From positions 1 to 56,918 of the forward strand of contig JAFYWC010000024.1 of assembly GCA_017546585.1 (NCBI GenBank): a stretch of 56,918 nucleotides of DNA. Reading direction: 5' to 3'. Below the pieces are notes generated by a model, which was not told the DNA's origin, did no database searches, and saw only the letters and a program-made list of their open reading frames with translations. Of this stretch, positions 25,261 to 34,883 are shown in pieces; the first letter of the stretch is position 1, and every line of letters starts with the position of its first letter. The stretch comes from Bacteroidales bacterium (GTDB lineage Bacteria > Bacteroidota > Bacteroidia > Bacteroidales > UBA932). Made by a program: the position numbers and the translations under genes.

Positions 25261-27273
25261 ATGCATAAAGTTTTGAAATTTGTCGTGGTCATCTTCCTTC
25301 TCCTGACTGCAGGAGTCGTGAAGGTCAATGCCCAGTACGACAAGGACGTCTTCTTTATGCGTGGACGACAGGCTCTTGCCGACGGACGCTATGCTCTCGC
25401 CATTGAAAACTTCAATGTGCTCACCAAGCTCGATACGACAGATTACTGGAACTATTTCTTCCGCGGCATCGCCAAATACAACCTCGGAGACCTTCGAGGA
25501 GCCAAGAGGGATTTCGACCGTTCGGTCAGACTGAATCCTGTATTCACATCCGGCTATCACTACAGAGGAATCACAGAAAGCCGTTTCGGCAATTATGACG
25601 AGGCGCTGACTGATCTTCAGAAGGCCATAGAACTCAGACCTGGCTATGTGGGACTGTACTTCAGCCGTGGTGTGACATATTTCCTTTCTCAGCAGTTCGA
25701 GAAGGCGGTCGGTGATTTCGACCTCTACATCAGGAAGGAACCGAAAGACCCTTCCGCATATCTGAACAGAGGTGCAAGTTATCTCTTCCTCGGTGATACT
25801 CTCAAGGCTGTGAACGACTACAACAAGGCCATCAAGCTTGACCGCTTCGATCCGGAGGGCTATGTCCGCAGAGGAAGACTCTATGCCTCTCAGAAGGACT
25901 ATGCGAATGCCGTGGCCGATATGGACAGGGCCATCGAACTGGATACCACCAATACCTTCGCATACTTCAACAGAGCGATTATGTACTATGAACAGGAGAA
26001 GTATCAGGAGGCTATGGCTGACCTCAACGAGGTCCTGGAGGATGAACCCGGCAATGCTTTGACGCTCTATAACAGGGGTCTCATCAATGCGCAGTTGGGT
26101 GCATATGAGGATGCCCTGGACGATATGGACAGGGTGCTGAACATAAATCCTGAGAATGTGCTTGCATATTTCAACCGAGCATCGATCTTCATCGAACTGG
26201 GGCAGTACCGCAACGCTCTCGAGGATTACGACAAGGCTATCGAACTTTATCCTGACTTCGCCAAGGCATATATGAACCGCTCATATGTGAAGGGACTGCT
26301 CGGCGACCGCAAGTCTGCCAAGAAGGACTACGATACCGCTCAGCAGAAGGTGCGTGAGTACAGGGCGAAGAACATCACAGATGCCGGTTCGTTTGCGGAT
26401 ACGACAAAGAAATACAGCACTCTGCTTAGTCTGGATGCCGATTTCGCGAAGAAGGACTTCAATGACGAACTTCTTCAGAACAGAGACATAGATGTGCGCC
26501 TGAGACCGCTGTACAGATTTGTTCTTACTGGCGTGAAGGACAATACAAACTATGCTCTTGCACAGGGCTATGAGAACCCTCTGATTTCAAGGCTCAAGGC
26601 GACGCTTCCTGTGGGTGCCGATGTGAGAAATGAGAATGTGGCCCTCAATCCAAAGGCGTTGGCGCAGGCTGAGACTGCAGCGTGGTCCGGAAACTCGGCT
26701 ACAGACCTCTTTGTCAGAGCGATGTATGAGTCCAGCCAGAAGCAGTTCAATTCTGCTCTCAACTATTACGGCAAGGCCATCGATGCGACTGAGGAAGTCG
26801 AGGGTATCGAGGAACTTTACAGCGCATTCTATCACATCAACAGAGGTGTGCTCCGTGCAGAGATGATCGAATTCATTTCTTCGATCGAGAGCAATGTACA
26901 GGTGCTTTCGATGGATGATACCGGAAATACCAGGGCAAGAGTAAAGGATCAGGTGAACCGTCAATATGACTATACGGACGCGATAGAGGATATGAAGAAG
27001 GCGGCAGAAATCGTTCCGGATCTGCCTTATGTTTACTTCAACCTCGGAAACCTTTACTGCCTTTCGGCAGAACATATAAATTCAATCGATAACTATACGA
27101 AGGCCATAAGCATCTATCCGTTTATGGGTGATGCATACTTCAACCGTGGACTTGTGCTTATCTATCTCAAGGACAAGGAGAAAGGATGTATCGACCTGTC
27201 CCGTGCAGGAGAACTCGGTGTGCAGGATGCGTATGGCGTCATCAAGAAATATTGTGAAGACAAAAATGATTAA
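25261..27273 (+). CDS. Secreted or periplasmic tetratricopeptide-repeat protein
   Basis: 670 aa with a signal peptide (KVLKFVVVIFLLLTAGVVKVNAQ, about 1-25). About ten consecutive TPR units run from residue 30 to 350 with typical A-x-x-D-x-x-x-A-I-x-L/I-x-P spacing (for example GNYDEALTDLQKAIELRP). After a linker (about 355-470) more TPRs appear near 485-520 and 570-665. TPR superhelices bind protein partners; in Bacteroidetes such large exported TPR proteins sit in the periplasm or outer membrane, but the partner cannot be told. The stop overlaps the HAD start by eight bases, pointing to coupled translation of TPR, HAD and WalJ-type genes. Confidence 0.85.
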   Translation: MHKVLKFVVVIFLLLTAGVVKVNAQYDKDVFFMRGRQALADGRYALAIENFNVLTKLDTTDYWNYFFRGIAKYNLGDLRGAKRDFDRSVRLNPVFTSGYHYRGITESRFGNYDEALTDLQKAIELRPGYVGLYFSRGVTYFLSQQFEKAVGDFDLYIRKEPKDPSAYLNRGASYLFLGDTLKAVNDYNKAIKLDRFDPEGYVRRGRLYASQKDYANAVADMDRAIELDTTNTFAYFNRAIMYYEQEKYQEAMADLNEVLEDEPGNALTLYNRGLINAQLGAYEDALDDMDRVLNINPENVLAYFNRASIFIELGQYRNALEDYDKAIELYPDFAKAYMNRSYVKGLLGDRKSAKKDYDTAQQKVREYRAKNITDAGSFADTTKKYSTLLSLDADFAKKDFNDELLQNRDIDVRLRPLYRFVLTGVKDNTNYALAQGYENPLISRLKATLPVGADVRNENVALNPKALAQAETAAWSGNSATDLFVRAMYESSQKQFNSALNYYGKAIDATEEVEGIEELYSAFYHINRGVLRAEMIEFISSIESNVQVLSMDDTGNTRARVKDQVNRQYDYTDAIEDMKKAAEIVPDLPYVYFNLGNLYCLSAEHINSIDNYTKAISIYPFMGDAYFNRGLVLIYLKDKEKGCIDLSRAGELGVQDAYGVIKKYCEDKND

Positions 27274-27898
27274 GGCTTTAATTTTTGATATGGGAGGAGT
27301 CCTTGTGGATCTCGATATCGAGGACTGCAAGGCGGTATTCAAGGCTTCTTTAGGCTATACTGAAATTGACAACATCATCGATGCCTGCCACCAGAAGGGC
27401 ATCTACGGAGATCTCGAGGAGGGCACGCTCTCTGCCGAGGACTTCCGTTCCATCGTCCTCGCAGGTTCGCGCCCTGGTGCGAGACCTGAGGAAGTGGACG
27501 AGGCTATGTCGCATATCCTTGTCGGCATCGAGCCATACAAGGCAGAGATGCTCAAGAAGCTTTCAGAGAAGTATACTCTCTATATGCTCAGCAACAACAA
27601 CCCGATCTGCCTTCCGTTCTCGCGCAAGATGTTCGAGGAAGTGGGCGCACCTCTTGAAGAGGTGTTCGAGAAGTGCTTCTTCTCTTTCGAGATGAAGGCT
27701 CTCAAGCCGTCTGAGGCATTCTACAAGGCTGTGATCAATGAAATAGGACTTCCGTCAGAGGAAATGCTTTTCATCGACGATTCCCAGAAGAATGTCGACG
27801 GAGCCATCGCTGCCGGTCTTCCTTCGATCTATTACGAACCGGGAACCGACCTTGCAAAACTTCTTGATGACACTTTGAATATGGAGGAAGGTCGCTGA
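27266..27898 (+). CDS. HAD-superfamily (IA, YihX-like) phosphatase
   Basis: 210 aa from the ATG at 27266. Motif I is FDMGGVLVD (nucleophile D8); the usual second aspartate is glycine (G10), as in YihX-like HAD proteins with 'DxGNV/GGV'. Motif II is MLSNNNP (about 105-111), the motif III lysine is in ALKPSEAFYKAV and motif IV is FIDDSQKNVDGA. The helical cap between about 15 and 85 is of the C1 type. These enzymes hydrolyse small phosphorylated metabolites such as sugar phosphates or FMN; the substrate cannot be predicted. It overlaps the TPR gene by eight bases and the next gene by one (TGATG). Confidence 0.88.
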   Translation: MIKALIFDMGGVLVDLDIEDCKAVFKASLGYTEIDNIIDACHQKGIYGDLEEGTLSAEDFRSIVLAGSRPGARPEEVDEAMSHILVGIEPYKAEMLKKLSEKYTLYMLSNNNPICLPFSRKMFEEVGAPLEEVFEKCFFSFEMKALKPSEAFYKAVINEIGLPSEEMLFIDDSQKNVDGAIAAGLPSIYYEPGTDLAKLLDDTLNMEEGR

Positions 27899-28692
27899 TG
27901 GTAAAGTTTATGAGCCTTTCCAGCGGCAGCTGCGGCAACTGCTACTACCTCGGAACCGAGGCAGGCGGTATCCTTATCGATGCTGGTGTGAGCCTGAGAC
28001 GTCTCAAGAAGGTGTTCCAGGAAAACAACCTCGATATGGATTCCTTTGCAGCCGTACTTGTCACACACGACCATCTTGACCACATCCGTCACCTCGGATC
28101 GTTCTGCAAGCGTCTCAGCAAGCCTGTATATTCGTCACCAGTCATTCATCAGGCCCTTGCACGCCACACATTCACCGCTCCGACCATCGGAAGCTGCAGA
28201 AAAGTGCTGGAAGAGGGTGTATGGCAGGAGGTTGCAGGTATGAAGGTGCGTTTCTTCGTCGTTCCTCACGATGCGACCCAGACTGTGGGTTATGCTATCG
28301 AGGTCGAGGGACATAAGTTCGTGATTATGACAGACGTCGGAAGAATGACCGATGAGGCTGTGGAGTTTGCCCGTCAGGCGGATACAGTCGTAGTGGAGTC
28401 AAACTACGATATGGATATGCTTATGGGAGGTCCATATACGTACGAACTCAAGATGAGGATCGTGCAGGGTTGCGGCCATCTCAGCAATGACGAATGTGCA
28501 AGCGCGATCAGACGTTTCTGGCATCCGGGACTCAAGAATATCTTCCTCTGTCACCTCAGTGAAAACAACAACACTCACGACCTTGCCTACAGATGTTCGG
28601 CAGAGGCCCTGAGTGAGATCGGTGTAGAGAAGGGCACTGTTGCGTTGAGATGTCTCCCGCGCCAGTACCCGTCTCAGATGTTTACTCTTTAA
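27898..28692 (+). CDS. MBL-fold metallo-hydrolase, WalJ/YycJ (VicX) type
   Basis: 264 aa. It starts with KFMSLSSGSCGNCYYLGTE, the hallmark of the WalJ/YycJ family, and has the metal motif THDHLDHI (about 59-66), a later H in VVPHDA, D in IMTDVG, and CHLSENNN near the end. The family binds two metals and is thought to act as a DNA 5'-exonuclease or phosphodiesterase; in Gram-positives it lies with the walRK kinase pair, which is absent here. Its 3' end overlaps the converging GH95 gene by 11 bases. The start overlaps the HAD stop, consistent with one operon. Confidence 0.9.
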   Translation: MVKFMSLSSGSCGNCYYLGTEAGGILIDAGVSLRRLKKVFQENNLDMDSFAAVLVTHDHLDHIRHLGSFCKRLSKPVYSSPVIHQALARHTFTAPTIGSCRKVLEEGVWQEVAGMKVRFFVVPHDATQTVGYAIEVEGHKFVIMTDVGRMTDEAVEFARQADTVVVESNYDMDMLMGGPYTYELKMRIVQGCGHLSNDECASAIRRFWHPGLKNIFLCHLSENNNTHDLAYRCSAEALSEIGVEKGTVALRCLPRQYPSQMFTL

Positions 28693-31069
28693 CAGGGAAT
28701 TTCCAACTGTACTTCTTTCCGGGAACGGTGTTGACCTTGATTTCTCCGTAAGGCGAAACTATGGTCTCGCTTTCTTTCCAACCACCTGTAAGTGTGATGC
28801 TTACGGGTTTTCCGTCTTTCCATACCATATCAATGGTCGCGCCTCCTCTGGTACGGAATCCTTTAAGTTCTCCGTCCTTCCATTCGCCAGGAAGGGCAGG
28901 GAGGAGAGTGATGTTTCCGTCCTGGCTCTGGATGAGCATTTCGCCTACTCCGGCTGCACCTCCGAAGTTTCCGTCAATCTGGAACGGAGGGTGTGAGCAG
29001 AAGAGGTTAGGGTAGGTGCCGCTGACTCCCCATACGGCCGGTGACGGATGGAGAAGGCTTCTGAACAGTTTCAACGCTCTGTCTCCGTCTCTTAGTCGTG
29101 CCCAGAAGTTCATCTTCCACGCACGGCTCCAGCCTGTGGCTTCGTCGCCGCGTCTGTTGAGTGTGACACGTGCAGCTTCGGCAAGTTCCGGAGTCTTAGA
29201 CGGACTGATCTGATTGCCCGGATGCAGACCGTAAAGGTGTGAAACGTGTCTGTGCTGAACATCCACTTCTTCATAGTCTTCCATCCATTCCATAAGGTAG
29301 CCCTCGTCGCTGATTCTGTGCGGAGGGAGTTTCTCGATTATTGTCTGCATTTTAGCCTGCAGTTCCTCTGACGGTTCCGCAAGGCCTTCTGCCTTGAGGA
29401 TGGCTCCTGCCTCAAGCGTGTTTTCGAAGAGTTCTCTTACAAGCTGGTTGTCCATTGTCGGACCGAGGCATATGCTGGCGCGCTTGCCGTCGCTGTAGAA
29501 TTCGTTCTCAGGTGATGATGTAGGTCCTGTCACCATATATCCGTTCACCGGTTCTTCTATCATAGTAGATGCGAAGAACTTTGCGGCTCCTTCCAGTGCA
29601 GGGTACACTCTTTCAAGATACTTGATGTCACCGGAGTACAGCCAATGCTCCCAGAGATGTGCGCACAGCCAGGCTCCACCTGTGTTTGTAGCACCCCAGG
29701 ACGGATGCTCGCCCGGTGCTGTGTAGTTCCAGATGTTGGTCATCATATGCTGTACCCAGCCTTCGGCTTCTGGGCCGTAGAAATCTTTTGCGGATTTTTC
29801 TCCGCTTGGTATCAGTCTGAGTACCAGTTCTGTAAGAGGTAGATGAAGTTCGCTGAGATTGCCTTGCTCCGCAATCCAGTGGTTCATCTGGACATTGATG
29901 TTGGTGTGGTAGTCTCCGTTCCAAGGAGTGTTGAATGTATTTGCCCAAAGTCCCTGGAGGTTAGGTGGAAGACTTCCTTCGCGGGTGCTGCTTATAAGGA
30001 GATATCTTCCGAAATTGTAGTACAGAGCTGCGAGTGCATTGTCCTTCGCACCCTCTGCATAGGCGACAAGCCTTTCGTTTGTCGGAAGACCTTCTGTTCC
30101 GGACTCGGAAACTATGCTGACATATGCTCTGTCGTAAAGCTCCTTGAATGCCTTCACGGCCCTTTTGTGCAGTTTGTTATGCTTTAAATCGGCTACAGTT
30201 TCCTTTGCACTGCTGTCATAGTTTTCGCCGCCGAGATAATTTGTCTCTGCAGATGTGATGATCCATACCTTGTCGGCATCGCTTACGCTGACGGCAAGCG
30301 CCTCCGGGTCATATTCGGTCTTGGAATTACGGCCTGATGCAATGACTCTTGTGTAGGCAGAGTATCTTACTCCCTCTACGCCCTCTGCTCCGCTGTTCAG
30401 TGTGCCGCTCATCTTCAGAAGTCCCTCCTCTGTCAGCTCAAGGCTGCATCTGCCGGCCCTGTCCTGGCGGACAGTCAGTCCGACAGACGCATCCTCCGAT
30501 CCGCTGACCTCGATCACCATTACGTCGTCCTCTCGGGACGCATAGTAACGTCTTGTGTATCTTGTGTTTCCTTTGGTGAAATCGGTCCAGATGGTGCTCT
30601 CCTTGAGGTCGAGTCCGCGTGTATATGCACCCGCTTCCTCTTCGCTGTCATACGCATAATCGATGACCAGCAGGCCCAACACCTCGTAGCTTCCGTATGT
30701 GCCGCCACCTGTCGGCTTCTTCGGCACGAATCTGCGGTACATTATCTCCTGCGCTTCTGCGTTGCGGCCCTGCATCAGCAGTTCCCTGATCTCCTTCAGG
30801 CTTTCCGCCGCGTCCGGGTTGGCGTAATCCGCCTCCGATCCGCTCCACATCGAGATCTCGTTCAGCAGCACGTGGTCCTGATCCACGCCACTGTACGGCA
30901 TCATTCCCAATCTTCCGTTGCCTACCGGCAAGGTCTCCTCCCAGTATTCGGCCGGGCTGTCGTACCAGAGTGTGTTTTCAGGGTCTGTCGGAACAGAAAA
31001 AGTGTCTGCCTGAGTGCAGGAAATGGCGAAAACGGCGAGAGTCGATATGAGGATGTTTTTTGTCTTCAT
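28682..31069 (-). CDS. GH95 family alpha-L-fucosidase, lipoprotein
   Basis: 795 aa, near the usual 750-850. The N-terminus KNILISTLAVFAISCTQ has a lipobox with C18, so it is likely anchored in the outer membrane or periplasm. Domains in order: N-terminal beta-sandwich beginning LWYDSPAEYWEETLPVGNGRLG, a linker, the (alpha/alpha)6 barrel, and a C-terminal beta domain. Key residues of 1,2-alpha-L-fucosidase are present: N390/N392 (HTNINVQMN), general acid E521 (SPENEF) and D699 (FQIDGNFGG). GH95 inverts alpha-fucosyl (sometimes alpha-galactosyl) linkages in milk, mucin or plant glycans. No SusC/D genes are adjacent, so it is not part of a visible polysaccharide locus. Confidence 0.92.
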   Translation of the reverse strand: MKTKNILISTLAVFAISCTQADTFSVPTDPENTLWYDSPAEYWEETLPVGNGRLGMMPYSGVDQDHVLLNEISMWSGSEADYANPDAAESLKEIRELLMQGRNAEAQEIMYRRFVPKKPTGGGTYGSYEVLGLLVIDYAYDSEEEAGAYTRGLDLKESTIWTDFTKGNTRYTRRYYASREDDVMVIEVSGSEDASVGLTVRQDRAGRCSLELTEEGLLKMSGTLNSGAEGVEGVRYSAYTRVIASGRNSKTEYDPEALAVSVSDADKVWIITSAETNYLGGENYDSSAKETVADLKHNKLHKRAVKAFKELYDRAYVSIVSESGTEGLPTNERLVAYAEGAKDNALAALYYNFGRYLLISSTREGSLPPNLQGLWANTFNTPWNGDYHTNINVQMNHWIAEQGNLSELHLPLTELVLRLIPSGEKSAKDFYGPEAEGWVQHMMTNIWNYTAPGEHPSWGATNTGGAWLCAHLWEHWLYSGDIKYLERVYPALEGAAKFFASTMIEEPVNGYMVTGPTSSPENEFYSDGKRASICLGPTMDNQLVRELFENTLEAGAILKAEGLAEPSEELQAKMQTIIEKLPPHRISDEGYLMEWMEDYEEVDVQHRHVSHLYGLHPGNQISPSKTPELAEAARVTLNRRGDEATGWSRAWKMNFWARLRDGDRALKLFRSLLHPSPAVWGVSGTYPNLFCSHPPFQIDGNFGGAAGVGEMLIQSQDGNITLLPALPGEWKDGELKGFRTRGGATIDMVWKDGKPVSITLTGGWKESETIVSPYGEIKVNTVPGKKYSWKFPVKE

Positions 31070-31089
31070 CTGCGCGTGTGTTATTACCT

Positions 31090-31120
31090 CAAAGTAACAA
31101 ATTCTTTATTATATTTGCAA
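31090..31120 (-). promoter_or_regulatory. Possible GH95 promoter
   Basis: On the minus strand TTG (31120-31118) is followed after 20 bases by TTACTTTG (31097-31090), one mismatch from TANNTTTG. It overlaps the opposing -7 box of the plus-strand gene, so the two divergent promoters may interfere. Confidence 0.4.
31110..31117 (+). promoter_or_regulatory. -7 box upstream of the HAMP-like protein/trkH operon
   Basis: TATATTTG matches the consensus and lies 25 bases before the ATG at 31143; no clear -33 box at the right distance. Confidence 0.45.
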
Positions 31121-31142
31121 GTTGAGTCAAAACAGTTGTATT

Positions 31143-31982
31143 ATGGCGATCAATATATTCAGACGCAGGAGTGAGGCAAGACCTTCGATGAAGGTGAGGC
31201 TTGTGCGAGCATTGGGTTCCATTGCGGCGATCCTGCTCCTTTCGGGTGTGATATCCATTCTGGAATATCGCAGAATGAGCGATTATGTGTCGGAGCTCAT
31301 CGCTTCCGACATCAAGAGCATCAACCTTTCACAGAAACTTTCCGACATCACCCAGGAGTATGACCAGCAGATGCTGGCGGTGGTGGTGACCAACGATATT
31401 TCACTTATGCCGGACTTTGACCTGGAGTATTTCAGGGCACAGTCGGATTCGCTGAGAAATTCGATCAAGTCTCAGGCAGCTCTTCCTATCGTGGATTCTC
31501 TGGAGGTGTCCTTCAACGAGTTTATGAATACTTCACTGAAGTTTGACGAGGTCTTTCTTGCGGACACAATCAATACCGGAGAGTGGTTCTTCGGTACGCT
31601 TCAGCCACGCTACAGCAAGTTCCGTGATGACGTGAATGTCCTCAATGAGGCTATCCATACAAACCTCCAGACCAATTCATCGGATTTCGATGCGGGATTC
31701 TACAGGAGCATCATCCCTGGAGTCGTGTCTGTGTCGGCTGGAATCCTTCTGGTTTTCCTTCTGCTGTATTTCATTATGGCCAATTATGTGAGGCCGCTGT
31801 ACAAGATGTCTGACGGCATCGACGACTACAGGGCTTCAGGACGAAGGTATAACTACAACTTCGACGGTGACGATCAGCTTGCGAACATCAATGCAGGTCT
31901 GACCGAACTTGTAGAGGAGAATGTGGAACTCAAGAGACGCGTAAAGGCGTTGAGGGAAGAACGCGAAAAGGATCAGGAGTAG
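31143..31982 (+). CDS. Two-helix membrane sensor-like protein with HAMP-like region, no output domain
   Basis: 279 aa from the ATG at 31143; a TTG at 31122 is rejected. Residues about 18-42 and 195-217 are hydrophobic helices (VRALGSIAAILLLSGVISIL and SIIPGVVSVSAGILLVFLLL). Between them is a helical extracytoplasmic domain of about 150 residues resembling four-helix-bundle sensor modules. After the second helix, YVRPLYKMSDGIDDYRASGRRY looks like a HAMP linker, then a short charged coiled coil to the end. The histidine kinase or signalling domain expected after HAMP is absent, and no frameshift remnant follows: trkH starts one base after the stop. It may be a truncated sensor or a TrkH-associated regulator; I do not recognise a named family. 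Confidence 0.7.
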   Translation: MAINIFRRRSEARPSMKVRLVRALGSIAAILLLSGVISILEYRRMSDYVSELIASDIKSINLSQKLSDITQEYDQQMLAVVVTNDISLMPDFDLEYFRAQSDSLRNSIKSQAALPIVDSLEVSFNEFMNTSLKFDEVFLADTINTGEWFFGTLQPRYSKFRDDVNVLNEAIHTNLQTNSSDFDAGFYRSIIPGVVSVSAGILLVFLLLYFIMANYVRPLYKMSDGIDDYRASGRRYNYNFDGDDQLANINAGLTELVEENVELKRRVKALREEREKDQE

Positions 31983-31983
31983 A

Positions 31984-33435
31984 ATGAATGTAAAGGCGAT
32001 ATCTCTGAATGTGGGCAAGGCTCTGCTGGTCAGCGCCTTGTTTATGTTCCTGTCGATCGTGGTGTCCCTCATCGACGGGATGGACTCCGCGTTCACGCCT
32101 TTGCTCATCAGTTTCATCATTACTCTTATCGTAGGATCATTCCCTTTCATTTTCGTAAGGAGTGCCCAGGTGATGAGCCTGAACGACGGCTTTCTCACCA
32201 TCGTGCTTTCCTGGCTTCTTTCATTCATATTCGGAATGCTCCCATATGTCCTTTGGGGAGGGGAGTTCACTCTCATAAATGCCTGGTTTGAAAGCGTTTC
32301 CGGATATACTACTACCGGCTCTACAATTCTGACGGACATCGAGGCCCTGCCGCGAAGCCTGCTTTTCTGGAGGTCGTCGACCCACTATATCGGAGGTCTC
32401 GGAGTAGTCGTGTTCCTTCTTCTGGTTATGCCTCAGGCGAGTCCATACCGTCTGAAACTGACGAATATGGAGATGTCTTCGCTCTCGAAGGAAGGCTACA
32501 GATACAAGTCAAGCAAGACTGTCTTCATCATCACCGGAGTCTATCTTGGATTTACGATCACATCCTGCCTTTCGCTTTGGGCGGCGGGAATGTCGTTCTT
32601 CGACGCTCTGAACCATTCGTTCAGTATAGCGGCGACCGGAGGATTCAGTACCAAGAACCTTTCTATCGGATATTTCCAGTCCGACCTGATCAATGTCATA
32701 GTAATCTTCTTTATGGCAGTGTGCGCTATGCATTTCGGACTCATATATGCGGTCTTTGTCACCCGCTCCTTCAAGCCTATGAGGAATACAGTGGTGGCAT
32801 ATTATTTCGGTTCGATCGCAGTCTGCTCGATAATCATAATGTTCTCGCTTCTTACGCAGGGAGGCTATGATTCGTTCGGCAGGGCGTTTATGGATTCCAC
32901 CTTTACTGTAGTCAGCTATATGTCCACTGCCGGTTTCGGTATCTGTGACAACTCCACCTGGCCTTGGGTGGCAGGTGTCGTGCTGATCTTCGTGTCGTTC
33001 CAGTGCGGATGTTCGGGTTCGACTACCGGAGGTATCAAGGTGGACCGTATCCTCATTGCATTCAAGGCGATAGGAAACGAGATCAGAAAGAGGCTTCATC
33101 CTACCGCTGTTACTCAGGTGAGGATGAGCGGCCATCATCTTTCTGACAGTTCTGTACATTCTGTGATGATGTACATAGTTACCTATGTCTTCATCATCTT
33201 CATATCTATGATCATCGTGATGATGACCGGAGCGGAGGCTACCGAAGCGGTTTCCGGTGTCATCGCTTCTGTAGGATCCGTAGGACCTGGACTCGGAGAA
33301 GTAGGCTGTATGGACAACTATGCGGCTCAGTCGGCAGTAGCCAAGTTCGTATATGCATTCGATATGTTCCTGGGTCGTGTGGAGATCTTCCCTGTGCTCA
33401 TAGTGATGTCAATGCTGTTTAACAAGAGGAGGTAA
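31984..33435 (+). CDS. trkH: Potassium uptake protein TrkH (copy 1)
   Basis: 483 aa membrane protein of the SKT superfamily with four membrane-pore-membrane repeats. Selectivity-filter loops are visible: GYTTTGSTIL (about 110-119), AATGGFST (about 220), STAGFGICDNS (about 315) and SVGSVGPGLG (about 430). TrkH conducts K+ inward under control of the TrkA ring. The only trkA in the window is at 2842-4200 on the other strand. A second TrkH of the same length is encoded at 48173-49624. The gene follows the HAMP-like gene by one base and precedes the helicase gene by two, so the three are co-transcribed. Confidence 0.95.
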   Translation: MNVKAISLNVGKALLVSALFMFLSIVVSLIDGMDSAFTPLLISFIITLIVGSFPFIFVRSAQVMSLNDGFLTIVLSWLLSFIFGMLPYVLWGGEFTLINAWFESVSGYTTTGSTILTDIEALPRSLLFWRSSTHYIGGLGVVVFLLLVMPQASPYRLKLTNMEMSSLSKEGYRYKSSKTVFIITGVYLGFTITSCLSLWAAGMSFFDALNHSFSIAATGGFSTKNLSIGYFQSDLINVIVIFFMAVCAMHFGLIYAVFVTRSFKPMRNTVVAYYFGSIAVCSIIIMFSLLTQGGYDSFGRAFMDSTFTVVSYMSTAGFGICDNSTWPWVAGVVLIFVSFQCGCSGSTTGGIKVDRILIAFKAIGNEIRKRLHPTAVTQVRMSGHHLSDSSVHSVMMYIVTYVFIIFISMIIVMMTGAEATEAVSGVIASVGSVGPGLGEVGCMDNYAAQSAVAKFVYAFDMFLGRVEIFPVLIVMSMLFNKRR

Positions 33436-33437
33436 GG

Positions 33438-34883
33438 ATGGGCAGAAGTGACTTTCTTTATTCTTCTTTTGTTTCGCGTCTGAAGTTTGAACCCACCGAG
33501 TGCCAGGACAATCTGCTGCGCAAGGTGGCGGATTTCGTCAGTACGGATGACGATGACATACTGGTAGTGAACGGATATGCCGGTACCGGTAAGACTACTT
33601 CGATTTCGGCGGTGATATCTGTTCTGAAGGAGTATCAGACCAAATGTGTGCTTCTTGCTCCTACGGGAAGAGCGGCCAAGGTCTTGTCTTCTTATGCAGG
33701 CCAGCCGGCCTATACAATCCATAAGCATATATACAGGCAGAAGTCTGTCGGAGGCGACGGCTTCGGTCAGTTCAGTCTGGCTCCGAACAAAGACAAGGAT
33801 ACTCTCTTTGTCGTGGATGAGGTGTCTTTGATAGGCATCGATGCCGGACAGCAGCAGTCCACATCGTCTTTCGGCTCGGGCAATCTGCTTGAAGACCTCA
33901 TATCTTTCGTGCGTTCCGGTGCGGGATGCAAGATGATTCTGATCGGAGACTCGGCGCAGTTGCCTCCGGTGGGACTGGATGCAAGTCCTGCGCTGCTGCA
34001 CGATTATATGGCTATGATGGGCGGAACTGTTTTCGCGGAGCTTTCCACTGTGGTGCGTCAGCAGAGCGAGTTGGGCATTCTGTATAATGCGACCTTGATC
34101 CGTCAGATGATTTCGGAACTGGAATATGGTCCTGGGATTATGGATATCTGTGATCTGGGGCTTGAAGTGGAGCAGTTTCCGGATATCGAGAGGATAACAG
34201 GAGGCGATCTGATTGAGAAGATATCTGATGCATACGGACAGTATGATGAGGATGAGACGATCATCCTGTGCCGTTCCAATAAGAGGGCGATCAAGTACAA
34301 TCTTGGTGTCAGGTCGACAGTGCAGTTCAAGGAGGAGCGCCTGGTGCGTGACGACAAGCTGATGATTGTGAAGAACTGCTATCAGTTCCTGGAGGGTATC
34401 GAGGGCCTGGACTATATCGCCAACGGAGATATCGCGAAGCTGCAGAAGATATCGAAGTTTGAAGAGAGGTACGGACTGCATTTCGCGGAGGCGAGAATAT
34501 CGTTCCCGGACTATGATGATCAGGAGATTGTGGCGAAGGTGATTCTGGATACGCTGGAGTCGGAGAGTGCTTCGCTGACATATGAGCAGTCTAATATGCT
34601 GTATCAGGGTGTGAATGAGGATTATGCGCATATCACTACCAAGAAGAAGAGGTATGAGGCTGTGAGGGAGGACAAGTATTATAATGCGTTGCAGTTGAAG
34701 TATGCGAATGCGATCACTTGTCACAAGTCGCAGGGAGGTCAGTGGAGGTGTGTGTTCATTGACAATCCGTTCTGGCAGGAGGAACTGACGGTGGATGATC
34801 TGAAGTGGCTTTACACAGCGATCACTCGTGCCACCGAAAAAGTTTATCTGGTAAATTTTAAAGATGAACTATTTAATATGTGA
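33438..34883 (+). CDS. RecD-like superfamily 1 DNA helicase
   Basis: 481 aa. Walker A is GYAGTGKTTS (about residues 45-54), motif Ia LLAPTGRAAKVLSS, Walker B LFVVDEVSL, motif III LIGDSAQLPPV, motif V/VI TCHKSQGGQW near 430 and LYTAITRATEKVYLV near 465, the UvrD_C_2 end of RecD-type helicases. The length suits a stand-alone RecD-like 5'-3' helicase without the long N-terminal part of RecD2. It probably works in DNA repair or at stalled forks. The start is two bases after trkH, an odd operon partner. The TGA stop (34881-34883) overlaps the first bases of the 119-bp structured element. Confidence 0.9.
   Translation: MGRSDFLYSSFVSRLKFEPTECQDNLLRKVADFVSTDDDDILVVNGYAGTGKTTSISAVISVLKEYQTKCVLLAPTGRAAKVLSSYAGQPAYTIHKHIYRQKSVGGDGFGQFSLAPNKDKDTLFVVDEVSLIGIDAGQQQSTSSFGSGNLLEDLISFVRSGAGCKMILIGDSAQLPPVGLDASPALLHDYMAMMGGTVFAELSTVVRQQSELGILYNATLIRQMISELEYGPGIMDICDLGLEVEQFPDIERITGGDLIEKISDAYGQYDEDETIILCRSNKRAIKYNLGVRSTVQFKEERLVRDDKLMIVKNCYQFLEGIEGLDYIANGDIAKLQKISKFEERYGLHFAEARISFPDYDDQEIVAKVILDTLESESASLTYEQSNMLYQGVNEDYAHITTKKKRYEAVREDKYYNALQLKYANAITCHKSQGGQWRCVFIDNPFWQEELTVDDLKWLYTAITRATEKVYLVNFKDELFNM

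Noticed and set aside
31122-31142. TTG start adding seven residues to the HAMP-like protein
   Set aside because: The ATG at 31143 lies 25 bases after a -7 box, whereas the TTG would be only four bases after it.
33327-34724. 465-codon open frame on the minus strand
   Set aside because: It lies antisense to trkH and the RecD-like helicase and its residues (leucine, isoleucine, arginine and histidine runs) mirror the codons of those genes; no family resemblance.
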